Assembly: GCA_003990955.1 (NCBI GenBank)
Contig: BIFV01000002.1
Location: forward strand, 124,001 to 188,000
Length of the DNA: 64,000 nt
Source of the DNA: Sporomusaceae bacterium FL31
Lineage (GTDB): Bacteria > Bacillota > Negativicutes > DSM-1736 > Dendrosporobacteraceae
Reading direction: 5' to 3'
Shown piece after piece: positions 1 through 9,978 of this stretch (the stretch's first letter is position 1; every line of letters starts with the position of its first letter). Position numbers and translations under genes: made by a program. The notes under the pieces are model-generated. The model was not told the DNA's origin. It saw only the letters and a program-made list of their open reading frames with translations, and ran no database searches.

Positions 1-1016
1 GTTAAGAAAACAAGCAATCCGGGAATCCCAATTTCAGCAGCTATATTTAGATACATGTTGTGTGCATGAAAAATGGTAGTTGTTGCATCCTGAATAAAAA
101 AATCATACTGAGGATATACCAGCCAATATGCCCCCCAGCCAATACCAAGCAAAGGCTTGTCGACAATCATTGCCACCGTGCTTTCCCATAATGCAATCCG
201 TAATGTTGATGAAGTATCTGTAGGATTAAAAATAGACATCAGTCGTTCAGTAAACCCATCATGAGCCAAATACAAAGCAACCGGAACTAATAGCAGCAGC
301 CATAATATTCTTTTATTATATAAAACGCCATATAAAGCAATGACAAACCCTACACTGATCCAGGCACCACGGGAATAAGTCAACCCCAAACAAGCGCCAA
401 ACAAGATAAATAAAAACAAAAACAGCAAACGGTTTTTCATTTCCCTAGCTTTACAACCTAGACCGCATACCAAAGCCATGATCATAACTAAAAAGCCTGC
501 TAACAAATTAGGGTTCTTTAAGGTTGAGAATACTCTGACTTTTAGATCCGGAAATTGCTCTCCATCAACCCATTGAAAAGCCGATATATCCACCCCGTGA
601 AAATACTGGTAAAAACCATAGCCAGTAACAACCATTGCCGACGCTAATACAGTCCAAACCAAGCGCTTAATCTGCTCCAGTGATTGAACATTGTTAATGA
701 CTAAATAGTAAATAAATATGTATCGCCCCATCAGATGGTAGTAGTTATAAAAACTAAAATTGCGGTCAGGTGAAACCAAGATAGAAGCTGCCGATATCAA
801 AATAAAAATGGCAATTAGTCCATCAAAAGGACTTCTTCTTAATGAAAAATCCAGACTCATGAGCATTTTGCCTAACCAAGTGGCAACACCGGCAATTAAA
901 AAAACTGTTGTGACATCAATTGACAACGGCAAAAAAAAGGCCACCGCTAAGATGCAGTGCTCAATGATGAAATCTAAATAATATTGAAGACGGGTTCTAT
1001 TATAAGTTATACGCAC
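1..1016 (-). CDS. O-antigen ligase family membrane protein, 3' end outside the window
   Basis: Read on the minus strand from a GTG at 1016, an open frame of 338 codons runs off the window edge at base 1. It is a polytopic membrane protein with many hydrophobic segments and a His-Ala-His-Asn stretch at residues 317-320 (followed by MYLN), which matches the H-N motif of the Wzy_C/O-antigen ligase family. Such proteins transfer or polymerise undecaprenyl-linked glycans on the outer face of the inner membrane. A GGTGA ribosome-binding site precedes the GTG by about five bases. It lies 63 bases downstream of folC on the same strand. The substrate cannot be told from sequence, and a Wzy polymerase is an alternative. 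Confidence 0.8.
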   Translation of the reverse strand, partial: MRITYNRTRLQYYLDFIIEHCILAVAFFLPLSIDVTTVFLIAGVATWLGKMLMSLDFSLRRSPFDGLIAIFILISAASILVSPDRNFSFYNYYHLMGRYIFIYYLVINNVQSLEQIKRLVWTVLASAMVVTGYGFYQYFHGVDISAFQWVDGEQFPDLKVRVFSTLKNPNLLAGFLVMIMALVCGLGCKAREMKNRLLFLFLFILFGACLGLTYSRGAWISVGFVIALYGVLYNKRILWLLLLVPVALYLAHDGFTERLMSIFNPTDTSSTLRIALWESTVAMIVDKPLLGIGWGAYWLVYPQYDFFIQDATTTIFHAHNMYLNIAAEIGIPGLLVFL

Positions 1017-1079
1017 TATTTCACCCTATTTAAAATTATTACTGTCATAAAATCAATAAACAGCACCAATTCATTATAC

Positions 1080-2381
1080 CTAGCATCTATTTTTTTGTCT
1101 ATTGTATATTATATGTCGGGCATATCCAATTAAATACAGCGAACCGGCAATACATACAATTCCATCAGCATCAGCCAACTGGCCGGCACGGATAATCCCG
1201 GCTTCAATCGTAGGATGCACCTCAGCCTGCTGAGCCTTAATGAAACCGGCTACCACATCCGGCCGAGCTGCCCGCGCTGAATCTGGCGATGTTACGACAA
1301 CACGATCGCTGGATCGAATCAGATTTCTGATAATACCGACTATATCTTTATCTTCTAATATACCCAATAAAAAGACAATTGATCTATTGGGGAAAATAAG
1401 ATCTAAGTTATCTCTCAGAGCTTTAGCCCCTGCCGGGTTATGAGCTCCGTCAATGATGGTCAACGGGTACCCTGGGACAATCTCAAACCGCCCCGGCCAA
1501 AGCACCTGACTAAGCCCTTTTTCAATGGCATTGCCGGTAATTCTTTCTTCCTTTTGAGCCAAAAGCAGCGCTGCCATAATGGCCGCAGCACTATTTTCCA
1601 CCTGATGCTGACCTAGCAAATTTAAATGTATCGGGCCAAAATACCCGTACTCTCGACTATTAAAAGCAATAAGCTGCTGATATTCTTTCATGCCATCAGA
1701 GCGGCATTCAAAATCACGCCCAAAAATATACAAAGGGGCCTGTTCAACTTCAGCCTTGGCTTGGATAATAGGCAATACATCCCCACTCGCCGCAGTAACA
1801 ACGGGAACAGCATGTTTGATGATTCCGGCTTTATGTTCGGCAACAGCTGTCAAAGTTCCACCGCAGCGATCAGCATGTTCTAAAGCGACATTGGTAATCA
1901 CGGCAACCTCTGGAGTAATGACATTGGTTGAATCTAACAGACCGCCTAAGCCAACTTCAATGACGGCATAGTCAACTCCAGCAGCAGCAAAGTAGTGAAA
2001 AGCAGCAGCAGTCAGTACTTCAAACTGAGTTGGACTCTCGCCGCCTTCAGCAATCAGCTGGTCAACAAATTTTTTCGTCGTATGAACAGCATCAGCAAAA
2101 GCAGCTTGTGTAATTGCTGTTTCAGCCACAGTAATTCTTTCCGTGTAATCCAGGAGGTGCGGGGAAATATACATCCCCGCCCTAATACCAGCATGGTGAA
2201 GAATGGACGCCAGCATGGCTGTTGTCGATCCTTTACCATTCGTTCCCGTGACATGGATAGTTTTGTAAGAGCGTTCAGGATTGCCCATAAGCTCTAATAA
2301 TCGTTTGATTCGCTCTAGCCCCAGCCTGATTCCAAACTTATTTAAACTATCCAGATATTCTAAAGCTTCTTTATAATTCAT
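1080..2381 (-). CDS. folC: Bifunctional folylpolyglutamate synthase / dihydrofolate synthase
   Basis: FolC adds glutamate to dihydropteroate (dihydrofolate synthase) and to reduced folates (polyglutamylation) in the cytoplasm. The Mur-ligase-type P-loop TGTNGKGS is at residues 45-52, and a second Mur-ligase feature, IDGAHNPAG, lies in the C-terminal half. The length (433 residues) is normal for the family. The upstream codons are TTG-ATG-ATG-ATG. I chose the last ATG because the AGGA box is then about nine bases away and the protein begins MNYKEALEYL, as homologues do. It follows valS after a few bases, an arrangement common in Firmicutes, so it is probably co-transcribed from the valS T-box promoter. 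Folate polyglutamylation fits the C1 genes further along. Confidence 0.95.
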   Translation of the reverse strand: MNYKEALEYLDSLNKFGIRLGLERIKRLLELMGNPERSYKTIHVTGTNGKGSTTAMLASILHHAGIRAGMYISPHLLDYTERITVAETAITQAAFADAVHTTKKFVDQLIAEGGESPTQFEVLTAAAFHYFAAAGVDYAVIEVGLGGLLDSTNVITPEVAVITNVALEHADRCGGTLTAVAEHKAGIIKHAVPVVTAASGDVLPIIQAKAEVEQAPLYIFGRDFECRSDGMKEYQQLIAFNSREYGYFGPIHLNLLGQHQVENSAAAIMAALLLAQKEERITGNAIEKGLSQVLWPGRFEIVPGYPLTIIDGAHNPAGAKALRDNLDLIFPNRSIVFLLGILEDKDIVGIIRNLIRSSDRVVVTSPDSARAARPDVVAGFIKAQQAEVHPTIEAGIIRAGQLADADGIVCIAGSLYLIGYARHIIYNRQKNRC

Positions 2382-2392
2382 CATCATCAATC

Positions 2393-5041
2393 CTATAAAC
2401 TGGCCAAATAAGCCAATCGTTCTGTAATCGCAATCCGCTTTTCCTCATACTCACGTTGTTTAGCTTGTTCTTTTTCAATCACTTCAGCTGGAGCTTTGGC
2501 TACAAAACCAGCATTTGAAAGCTTGCCACTTATTCTTGCCAGTTCTTTTTGTAAAGTGTCCATTTCTTTATTCAAACGCGCAGTTTCTTTGGGAACATCA
2601 ATTAACCCTTTAAGCGGCAAATAGATTTCTACGCCACTGGTTACTGCCGTCATAGCGTTTTCCGGCTTTGAATCCTTGGCAGACAATAAGATAATCGGTT
2701 CAGCAGCAGCAAGTGTGCGAAGATATTGACTGTTCTCGGCAAAGTTCACATGCATTGCTGAATCAACAATCTGCAGCAGCACTTCGCTCTTTTTGCCAGG
2801 TGGAACATTGACTTCCGCCCGGAGATTACGAATAGCTTTAATGGCATCCATGATGGCATTCATGTTTTGCTCGGTTTGAGTATCTAAAAGCTCTTTCTGT
2901 TCGTCCGGCCAAGCAGAAACCATAATACTGATGCCTTGGTGAGGCAAGTGCTGCCAAATTTCTTCTGTAATATATGGCATAAATGGATGGAGCAGCTTTA
3001 ACGTACCCTGCAATACAACCCATAAGACATACTGAGCAGTAGCACGGCTATCCTGATCCTCTTTGTTATATAATCTTGGCTTGGCCATTTCGATATACCA
3101 GTCACAGAATTCATTCCAGATGAATTCATAGAGAACGCGGCCAGCTTCGCCTAACTCAAATCGCTCCAAATTACGTGTCACTTCATTGATGGTTCTCGTA
3201 TATCGGCTTAAGATCCAGCGATCAGCAAGTGTATACTGTTCAGGCGCAGGTTTGTAATTCTCGTCAAAACCGGCCAAATTCATTAACACAAATCGGGATG
3301 CATTCCAAAGTTTATTGGCAAAATTACGGCTGGCCTCCACCCGCTCCCAGTAAAAGCGCATATCATTGCCTGGAGTATTACCGGTGATTAGCATAAACCG
3401 CAGCGTATCTGCACCATATTTTTCAATGACTTCCAATGGATCAATGCCGTTACCCAAGGATTTACTCATTTTTCGACCTTGAGAATCACGCACTAATCCG
3501 TGAATAAATACATGCTTAAAGGGAATATCCTGCTTAAATTCCAAGCCCATCATAATCATTCTGGCTACCCAGAAGAAAATGATATCATAACCAGTAACAA
3601 GGACACTGGTTGGATAGAACTGCTTAAGTTCGGCAGTATCTTCAGGCCAGCCCATGGTTGAAAAAGGCCATAACCCTGAACTGAACCAGGTATCTAAAAC
3701 ATCCGGATCCTGCTCAACAGCGCCGCCGCACTTCGGACAAACGGTAATATCTTCACGCGACACAATCGTCTCGCCGCAACCGCAATACCAGGCAGGAATA
3801 CGATGTCCCCACCAGATTTGACGGGAAATGCACCAATCACGAATATTCTCCAGCCAGTTGCTATAAATCTTTGTAAACCGTTCAGGCACAAATTGAATCT
3901 TGCCAGTGCTTACAACCTCGATTGCCGGCTTAGCTAACGGTTCCATGCGAACAAACCATTGTTTTGAAACCATGGGTTCAACAACAGTACTGCAGCGCTG
4001 ACAATGTCCCACAGCATGAGAATGCTCATCAATTTTCACTAAATAGCCTAACTCTTTTAAATCAGCAACAAGTGCTTTTCGGCATTCATAGCGATCCATA
4101 CCAGCATATTTTCCGGCATTATCAGCCATTGTCCCATCTTGATTCATGACAATAATTTCGGGCAGCTGGTGCCTTAATCCCATTTCAAAGTCATTTGGAT
4201 CATGCGCTGGGGTGACTTTTACCGCACCTGTACCAAAAGACGGATCAACGTATTCATCGCCAACAATCGGTAATTTTCTTCCCACAATTGGTAAAATGAG
4301 ATTTTGACCAATCAGTTTTTTATAGCGGGCATCGTCAGGATGGACGGCCACACCAGTATCGCCAAGAATAGTTTCCGGACGAGTTGTGGCAACCGTAACA
4401 TATTCATCGCTGCCTTCTACCTGATAGCGGACATGAAATAAATTACCGGGTTTCTCTTCATGCTCTACCTCAATATCACTCAGAGCGGTGTTGCAGCGCG
4501 GGCACCAATTGGTGATTCGATTGCCCTGGTAAATAAGCCCCTTTTCATATAAGCTGACAAACACTTCACGCACAGCCTGTGAACAGCCTTCATCCATAGT
4601 AAAGCGCTCGCGCTGCCAATCGCAGGAGGCGCCTAAGCTCTTTAACTGGGTGGTAATCCGACTTCCATACTGATGCTTCCATTCCCAAACTTTTTTAATA
4701 AACTCGTCGCGCCCTAAATCATAGCGCGAAATACCATCCTGAGCTAACATTTCTTCAACTTTAATTTGTGTTGCAATACCAGCATGATCAGTGCCTGGCA
4801 TCCATAGCGTATTATACCCCTGCATCCGGCGCCAACGAATTTGAATATCCTGCAATGTATTATCAAGCGCATGCCCCATATGCAACTGTCCTGTTACATT
4901 CGGAGGAGGAATAACAATACTAAATGGCTTTTTATCTGGATCAACCTCAGCATGAAACAACTGATTTTCTTCCCAGAAGCTATACCATTTCTTTTCTACC
5001 GATTGGGGATCATATACTGTTGAAATATTTTTTTCTTTCAT
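2393..5041 (-). CDS. valS: Valyl-tRNA synthetase
   Basis: Charges tRNA-Val with valine. It is a class I synthetase of 882 residues, normal for ValRS. The HIGH-type signature reads [13 protein letters not shown] with HMGH at residues 54-57, and the KMSKS loop ([11 protein letters not shown]) is near residue 523. A zinc-binding cysteine cluster (CGCGE, CPKCGG) sits in the middle, and the C-terminal 60 residues form the coiled-coil arm typical of ValRS ([16 protein letters not shown]). An AGGAGG box lies about eight bases before the ATG at 5041. Expression is controlled by the upstream T-box at 5074-5316. No unusual features are seen. Confidence 0.98.
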   Translation of the reverse strand: MKEKNISTVYDPQSVEKKWYSFWEENQLFHAEVDPDKKPFSIVIPPPNVTGQLHMGHALDNTLQDIQIRWRRMQGYNTLWMPGTDHAGIATQIKVEEMLAQDGISRYDLGRDEFIKKVWEWKHQYGSRITTQLKSLGASCDWQRERFTMDEGCSQAVREVFVSLYEKGLIYQGNRITNWCPRCNTALSDIEVEHEEKPGNLFHVRYQVEGSDEYVTVATTRPETILGDTGVAVHPDDARYKKLIGQNLILPIVGRKLPIVGDEYVDPSFGTGAVKVTPAHDPNDFEMGLRHQLPEIIVMNQDGTMADNAGKYAGMDRYECRKALVADLKELGYLVKIDEHSHAVGHCQRCSTVVEPMVSKQWFVRMEPLAKPAIEVVSTGKIQFVPERFTKIYSNWLENIRDWCISRQIWWGHRIPAWYCGCGETIVSREDITVCPKCGGAVEQDPDVLDTWFSSGLWPFSTMGWPEDTAELKQFYPTSVLVTGYDIIFFWVARMIMMGLEFKQDIPFKHVFIHGLVRDSQGRKMSKSLGNGIDPLEVIEKYGADTLRFMLITGNTPGNDMRFYWERVEASRNFANKLWNASRFVLMNLAGFDENYKPAPEQYTLADRWILSRYTRTINEVTRNLERFELGEAGRVLYEFIWNEFCDWYIEMAKPRLYNKEDQDSRATAQYVLWVVLQGTLKLLHPFMPYITEEIWQHLPHQGISIMVSAWPDEQKELLDTQTEQNMNAIMDAIKAIRNLRAEVNVPPGKKSEVLLQIVDSAMHVNFAENSQYLRTLAAAEPIILLSAKDSKPENAMTAVTSGVEIYLPLKGLIDVPKETARLNKEMDTLQKELARISGKLSNAGFVAKAPAEVIEKEQAKQREYEEKRIAITERLAYLASL

Positions 5042-5049
5042 GACTATAT

Positions 5050-5316
5050 CCTCCTGTATAACGAATTAGAAAAAGCCCTATCATCCCGAAGGACGAAAGA
5101 GCTTGCTTTCGCGGTACCACCTTGCTTCTTCGAATAACAATCTATTCGAACTTTACAGCCATAACGGAGCCAAACCGGTTGTACTTACTCACTTTCAGCA
5201 CAACAGCTCAAGGATGACTTTCCACTAATCAGACTGTGAGACCTTTCAGCCGCAGGATCTCTTCTCTGTGCAGACTTCCTAATGTACTCTTCCTATCATT
5301 GCATGATATCTATTAC
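5050..5316 (-). promoter_or_regulatory. T-box leader (valine-specific) upstream of valS
   Basis: On the minus strand the conserved T-box sequence AAGGTGGTACCGCG lies at about 5110-5123, followed by a terminator hairpin (arms within 5074-5103, UUCG loop, U-run at 5069-5074). Stem I carries the AG-box-like GAAGAGTA and a GAGATC...GGTCTC apical region. The specifier position, by alignment to the usual spacing before the CTTGAGCTG stretch, reads GUC at 5218-5216, a valine codon. This agrees with the downstream valS gene. Uncharged tRNA-Val should stabilise the antiterminator and allow valS-folC transcription. Confidence 0.93.
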
Positions 5317-5346
5317 AATATACTGCGCTATCATAACCTTTGTCAA
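5317..5346 (-). promoter_or_regulatory. Sigma-A-type promoter of the valS T-box transcript
   Basis: A perfect -35 box TTGACA (5346-5341) is separated by 18 bases from TATATT (5322-5317) on the minus strand. It sits immediately upstream of the T-box leader. Confidence 0.75.
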
Positions 5347-5404
5347 GTTTTGACAGGCTTCTCTAACAAATCCAGAAGTTTTTGCTCATTAATTTACTGT
5401 CCCC

Positions 5405-5965
5405 TTATGCCGTCTTGAATTCCTGAACTTTCACATTCACTTTAGCAACAAGCTGCTCTAAACTATCAGCCTGGACTTCGGTCTTAGCCAACAATGCCAA
5501 CATTGCACAAACTCGCGCATCATGCAAAGCATGATGGTGCTCAAAATTAATATCAAAGTTTCTGGCAAGTGTTGACAATTTATAGTTTTCGCAGTTCGGC
5601 CATACCTTTTTCGACATACTGACTGTACAAAAATGACGGAAGACCGGTGCCGCTAGCTCATATTCATTCAAAACACTGCGCAAAACACTCATATCGAAAG
5701 CCGCATTGTGAGCAAGCACAGTTTTATGCTGCAAATAGGTCTTTAAGGTATTCCATACCTGAGCGAAATCCGGCTGATCCCTTACGTCCTCTGCCGTGAT
5801 TCCATGGATTTTAGTATTCCAGTAATCAAATTTTAAATTCGCGGGGCGAACTAATGAGTAAAATGAGTCAACAATTTTCCCCTTCTCAACACTAACAACA
5901 GCGACACTGCAAACGCTGGATCTACTACTGCTTGCAGTTTCAAAATCTAAGGCTACAAAATTCAT
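5405..5965 (-). CDS. DnaQ-like 3'-5' exonuclease (DEDDh family)
   Basis: A single-domain exonuclease of about 186 residues with the DEDDh layout. DFE at residues 7-9 supplies the first two acidic ligands, AHNAAFD the third, and HHALHDA gives the His/Asp pair. It resembles the epsilon subunit of DNA polymerase III and free-standing repair exonucleases. No polymerase or BRCT domain is attached. I chose the ATG at 5965 because the catalytic strand VALDFET follows directly, as in homologues; a TTG at 5977 would give four extra residues but leaves no room for a ribosome-binding site. It appears to be a single-gene unit between the valS T-box and the sdaAA terminator. Confidence 0.88.
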   Translation of the reverse strand: MNFVALDFETASSSRSSVCSVAVVSVEKGKIVDSFYSLVRPANLKFDYWNTKIHGITAEDVRDQPDFAQVWNTLKTYLQHKTVLAHNAAFDMSVLRSVLNEYELAAPVFRHFCTVSMSKKVWPNCENYKLSTLARNFDINFEHHHALHDARVCAMLALLAKTEVQADSLEQLVAKVNVKVQEFKTA

Positions 5966-6052
5966 GACGAGGCACAAACCCTCTCTCTATGTAAACTTCA
6001 CCGTAACTATTTTAACCTATCCTTAAAAATCTGACAATATTTTATCTGACAA

Positions 6053-6080
6053 GAAAAAACCACTTCGCCGAAGTGGTTTT
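6053..6080 (-). terminator. Rho-independent terminator after sdaAA
   Basis: The inverted repeat AACCACTTCG/CGAAGTGGTT with a short loop is followed on the minus strand by a run of Ts. It ends the pabA-to-sdaAA operon. Confidence 0.88.
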
Positions 6081-6111
6081 GATATGACTAGAAATGAACA
6101 ATACTCTGATT

Positions 6112-6993
6112 TTAATTCTTGAGAATTTTTTCGGCCCAAGCCAATGCTGTGGGTGTCACAGCCAGACCGCCTTGTGACGTTTCACGTAACGAACAACTCA
6201 TGCTCGAACCTACTGCAGCCATTGCATCAATCACCTCATCAACCGGAATAACACTCGCTATCCCCGCTAAAGCCATTTCAGCAGCAATCAAGGCTTGAGC
6301 AGCAGCACCTGCATTACGCTTTACGCAAGGCACTTCGACCAATCCGGCAACCGGATCACAAACCAGACCCAACATATTTTTCAAAGTAATGGCTACCGCG
6401 TTACCAATTTGCTGAGGATTGCCATTACTTAATGCCACAGCCGCGCCGGCAGCCATCGCACCGGCTGAGCCGCATTCAGCCTGACAACCGCCCGCAGCCC
6501 CGGATAAGGATGCCCGGGAGGCAATCACCATGCCGATTGCACCTGCGACCACGAGTGCCTTGGCCAATTCAGTCCGCTCGATATTTTCAGCTTCACCTAA
6601 AGAAAATAGTACGGCTGGTAAAACCCCGCTTGAACCCGCAGTTGGTGCTGCAACAATTTTCCCCATTGCTGCATTCGCCTCGCCGACAGCCAGCGCAATG
6701 GTGATGGCTTTGGCAACTGTAGAGCCGATAAGACCTGAATTTTTCTGTTCAGCACGGTAATCAGCAAGCTTGCGTGCATCACCGCCAACCAAACCGCCAC
6801 GGGATTTAATTCCACTCAAGCCTGTTTCAACCGATTGTTCCATAACATCCAATGATGACAACATATACGCCATCAGCTCTTGCTGCGTTGTTTCCAAATT
6901 AGCACATTGCTGACGCAAGCAAAACTCAGTAAAAGTCATTCCCTCTTGCTCCGCTTGATTAAGCCATTCTTGTAATGATAATTTCTTGTTCAT
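6112..6993 (-). CDS. sdaAA: L-serine dehydratase, iron-sulfur type, alpha subunit
   Basis: With SdaAB it forms the oxygen-sensitive [4Fe-4S] L-serine ammonia-lyase that turns serine into pyruvate and ammonium. The 293-residue length is typical of the split alpha subunit. Cluster-binding cysteines are visible in GGCQAECGSAGA and in LVCDPVAGLVEVPC, together with the family signature KIVAAPTAGSSGVLPA. A GGGGGAT ribosome-binding site precedes the ATG. It lies 26 bases after sdaAB and ends the operon that starts at pabA. Pyruvate formed here can feed the 2-oxoacid oxidoreductases. Confidence 0.96.
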   Translation of the reverse strand: MNKKLSLQEWLNQAEQEGMTFTEFCLRQQCANLETTQQELMAYMLSSLDVMEQSVETGLSGIKSRGGLVGGDARKLADYRAEQKNSGLIGSTVAKAITIALAVGEANAAMGKIVAAPTAGSSGVLPAVLFSLGEAENIERTELAKALVVAGAIGMVIASRASLSGAAGGCQAECGSAGAMAAGAAVALSNGNPQQIGNAVAITLKNMLGLVCDPVAGLVEVPCVKRNAGAAAQALIAAEMALAGIASVIPVDEVIDAMAAVGSSMSCSLRETSQGGLAVTPTALAWAEKILKN

Positions 6994-7019
6994 TGGCTAT
7001 CCCCCTTGCCATTACTGTC

Positions 7020-7682
7020 TTAAACACGCTGAATTCTGCGCACAGCTTTAATTTGCGGCATAGCTTTAATGACTGCAATCACTTCATTGGTTATTGTTTG
7101 GTCAGTTTCTAAAACCATGACCGCCAAGCCGCCTTTATCCTGGCGGGATAGACGCATGGCTGCTACATTGACGCCCTGATTGGATAATATACTAGTTACC
7201 AAAGCAACGACACCAGGCTTGTCGTCATGCATGGTCAGCAAAGCAGTCAGCTCACCCGTAAATTCGAGTGAGAAACCATCGACATTAGTAATGATGACAC
7301 TGCCGCCGCCAACCGATGCCCCAGTAACTTCTGAACTTGCGCCATTTTTTCCGGTCAAGCGAAATCTCACGGTATTAGGATGAGCCAAATCACCCAAGTT
7401 GGTCTTAATAAAACTATAGTCCAGTTCAGCCTTATGGGCATATTCAAAGGATTGCGGAATTCTCAAATCATCCGGAGTCCAGCCTAATAGTCCAGCCACT
7501 AGCGCCAAATCAGTTCCGTGACCGCGATAGGTCTGAGCAAATGAACCATGTAGTTCTATATGAGCCCGCTGTACGGGCTCACCTAAAATAGCCAGCGCCA
7601 AATTGCCCAGTCGCACAGCACCGGCAGTATGTGAGCTTGATGGACCAACCATGATGGGTCCAATAATGTCATATAAATTCAT
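7020..7682 (-). CDS. sdaAB: L-serine dehydratase, iron-sulfur type, beta subunit
   Basis: Partner of SdaAA in serine deamination. It opens with IIGPIMVGPSSSHTAGAVRLG, the substrate-binding signature of the family, and ends in an ACT domain of about 70 residues (GVVALVTSILSNQGVNVAAMRL), as in Firmicute SdaAB. In other two-subunit enzymes the ACT region helps dimerisation or regulation. The length of 220 residues is normal. It starts only 14 bases after pabC, so transcriptional coupling to the pab genes is likely. Confidence 0.96.
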   Translation of the reverse strand: MNLYDIIGPIMVGPSSSHTAGAVRLGNLALAILGEPVQRAHIELHGSFAQTYRGHGTDLALVAGLLGWTPDDLRIPQSFEYAHKAELDYSFIKTNLGDLAHPNTVRFRLTGKNGASSEVTGASVGGGSVIITNVDGFSLEFTGELTALLTMHDDKPGVVALVTSILSNQGVNVAAMRLSRQDKGGLAVMVLETDQTITNEVIAVIKAMPQIKAVRRIQRV

Positions 7683-7696
7683 ACCATGATTCTCCC

Positions 7697-8563
7697 TTAA
7701 GAAAAATTACTTTCCGCATGGACTAACTCTTTATATTGATTGATTAGCAGTTGAGTCACTGGCCCACATTGGCCGTTGCCAACGACCGTATCATCCAATC
7801 GATTGACCGGCATAATTTCTAGCAGTGAATTGGTAATGAACATTTCGCTGGCCACTTTAATTTCTTCCGGATAAATTGCGCGAACCTCACTGACTATAGG
7901 AATCTTTGCCGCTAATTCCAACACAACTGCACGTGTAATTCCCGGTAGAAGACCACTCTCAGCATGAGGTGTTACTAATTTTCCATTCATAACAAAGAAA
8001 TAATTTGCAATGGTTCCCTCTGCGATCAATCCATCGGTATTCAATAGCAGTGCTTCTTTAGCACCTTTTAGCTTGACCTCGGACCTTGCTAACAAATTAT
8101 CCAAATAATTTGCTGATTTAATCCCGCAAACCGGTGAGGTTTGATTACGGCGAATACTGGCGGTAGCAGCCGGCCAGCCTGTTTGATACTCATCAGCAGA
8201 AGGTGCTTGATAAGGAGCAGCATACACTGCAAGGGTTGGCTGGCTGCAGACAGCATCCGGACGCGCCAAACCAGTTCCCCGTGATATTGTCAGGCGAATT
8301 GATGCGTCAGTGAGATCATTGACTTTCAGCGTGCTGTATACGGCTTGAATTAGCTCATCAGCAGAGAATGAATAGTCCCAACCCAAAAAATCGGCACTCT
8401 GAATGATTCGTCCGATATGATCATGACAACGGAACACCCTGCCCGCATAAGCCCGCATGGTTTCAAATAAGCCATTGCCATATAAAAACCCATGATCATA
8501 AGCCGATATTTTGGCTTGATCAGCTGCAATAAACTGACCATTAATATACATTTTGCTTTGCAC
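7697..8563 (-). CDS. pabC: Aminotransferase class IV, probable 4-amino-4-deoxychorismate lyase
   Basis: A PLP fold-type IV enzyme of 288 residues. The family opening ISAYDHGFLYGNGLFETMRAY and the PLP-lysine region GIKSANYLDNLLARSEVKLKGAKEALLLN are both visible. The family also includes D-amino acid and branched-chain aminotransferases. Its place directly after pabA and pabB makes the PabC role (aminodeoxychorismate to p-aminobenzoate plus pyruvate) the best call. A long GGAGGGGGGG box precedes the GTG start at 8563; an ATG four codons later is possible. Confidence 0.85.
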   Translation of the reverse strand: MQSKMYINGQFIAADQAKISAYDHGFLYGNGLFETMRAYAGRVFRCHDHIGRIIQSADFLGWDYSFSADELIQAVYSTLKVNDLTDASIRLTISRGTGLARPDAVCSQPTLAVYAAPYQAPSADEYQTGWPAATASIRRNQTSPVCGIKSANYLDNLLARSEVKLKGAKEALLLNTDGLIAEGTIANYFFVMNGKLVTPHAESGLLPGITRAVVLELAAKIPIVSEVRAIYPEEIKVASEMFITNSLLEIMPVNRLDDTVVGNGQCGPVTQLLINQYKELVHAESNFS

Positions 8564-8579
8564 TTTTCCCCCCCTCCTC

Positions 8580-9977
8580 TTAATAGCCTAGTGCTTGAAT
8601 GAGCGCTTTAGCTTTTGTCAGAGTCTCTGCATATTCTTGCTCCGCAATAGAGTCAGCAACAATTCCCCCGCCTACTTGAAAGAATGCCTTACCTTGCTTC
8701 ATAACCATAGTACGGATAACAATATTTAAATCTGCATCACCATTAAAATCAATATAACCAATTGATCCTGTATATAAGCCACGCCTTATAGGTTCAAGCT
8801 CATCAATAATTTCCATAGCCCGGACTTTTGGGGCTCCGGTAATCGATCCCCCTGGAAAGGAAGCTGCTATAAGGTCAACAATATCATGCTTGGCAGCAAT
8901 TTTACCGACAACAGTGGATACTAAGTGAAATACAGTAGCATATTCTTCCAATCGAATGAGGTCTGGTACTTTAACACTGCCATATTCGCAAACTTTACCG
9001 AGATCATTTCGTTCCAGATCAATGATCATAACCAGCTCAGCTTTATCTTTCTCACTATTCAATAACTCCTGGCGATATTGTTCATCTGATGCTTCATCCT
9101 GCCCTCGCGGGCGGGTTCCCTTTATCGGCCTGGTTTCTACATACCTGTCAGCAACCAATAAATACCGCTCGGGCGATGCACTGGCAACAATCAGCTCACC
9201 AAAATTTAAATAAGCAGCAAAAGGAGCTGGATTTATTTTTCGCAGATAACGATATACCTGAAAAGGATGAGCTGTTAGTTGGGCCTCAAATCGTTGGGAT
9301 AAATTAACCTGAAAAATATCGCCTGCGGCAATATAGTCAAGGGCTTGATCAATCATTTCGCAATAATTCTTATAAGTAAAATTGGCACGAAGCAGCCCAC
9401 CAGGAACCGGCTTCTGAGGCTCTGGCAAACGAACTGCAGCGGCAATGATTTTAACCAAATCATCCATTCGCTCAATTGCTCTTGCCAGCCGGGCCTGCTC
9501 ATTAATCTCAGGAAATCCAGTTGAAGCAATGGTTATTTTATCAGTATGATGATCAAAGATGATCACAGTATCATAAAAACCCAGACAACAATCCGGTATT
9601 TCTAAATCATCCTGACTGCAGCCAGCAACTCTAGGTTCCAATAAATAAGCCAAATCATAACCGAAATATCCAATGATTCCACCAAGCAAAGGAGGTTGAT
9701 CGGCAATTTTTTCAGTTTGATATAAATTTAACAGACGCTTAAGCTCCTCAAAAGGATTGCCCTCAATGATTGTTCGCTTATCATGCTCCTGGATAGACGT
9801 CTCTTGATCTTTGCTGGAAAAAACCAAGAATGGATCACGGGCGATAAAAGAATAGCGACCTAACCCTTCAACATCAATAGCACTATCAAGAAATACACTG
9901 TTATCTTCGTGTGCAAACAAGGCATAGATCGCTTCAGCAGAGCACAGACTTTGATATTCTTTAATGATTGGTTTCAT
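8580..9977 (-). CDS. pabB: Aminodeoxychorismate synthase component I
   Basis: Converts chorismate and ammonia (from PabA) to 4-amino-4-deoxychorismate for folate synthesis. It is 465 residues long, with a chorismate-binding C-terminal half containing PIKGTRPRG, DLERNDLGKVC and GGSITGAPKVRAMEIIDELEP. The lysine in PIKGT is the residue that distinguishes PabB from anthranilate synthase TrpE, which usually has alanine there. The open frame extends 41 codons further upstream into pabA. The ATG at 9977 is preferred because AGGAG sits just before it and the protein then begins MKPIIKEYQSL. The start lies one base after the pabA stop, so the genes are translationally coupled. Confidence 0.93.
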   Translation of the reverse strand: MKPIIKEYQSLCSAEAIYALFAHEDNSVFLDSAIDVEGLGRYSFIARDPFLVFSSKDQETSIQEHDKRTIIEGNPFEELKRLLNLYQTEKIADQPPLLGGIIGYFGYDLAYLLEPRVAGCSQDDLEIPDCCLGFYDTVIIFDHHTDKITIASTGFPEINEQARLARAIERMDDLVKIIAAAVRLPEPQKPVPGGLLRANFTYKNYCEMIDQALDYIAAGDIFQVNLSQRFEAQLTAHPFQVYRYLRKINPAPFAAYLNFGELIVASASPERYLLVADRYVETRPIKGTRPRGQDEASDEQYRQELLNSEKDKAELVMIIDLERNDLGKVCEYGSVKVPDLIRLEEYATVFHLVSTVVGKIAAKHDIVDLIAASFPGGSITGAPKVRAMEIIDELEPIRRGLYTGSIGYIDFNGDADLNIVIRTMVMKQGKAFFQVGGGIVADSIAEQEYAETLTKAKALIQALGY

Positions 9978-9978
9978 G

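Noticed and set aside
5236..5418. Plus-strand frame of 60 codons
   Set aside because: It overlaps the T-box leader and its promoter on the other strand and has no ribosome site.
8580..9977. Anthranilate synthase component I (TrpE) identity
   Set aside because: The PIKGT motif with lysine and the neighbouring pabC point to PabB; no trp genes are nearby.
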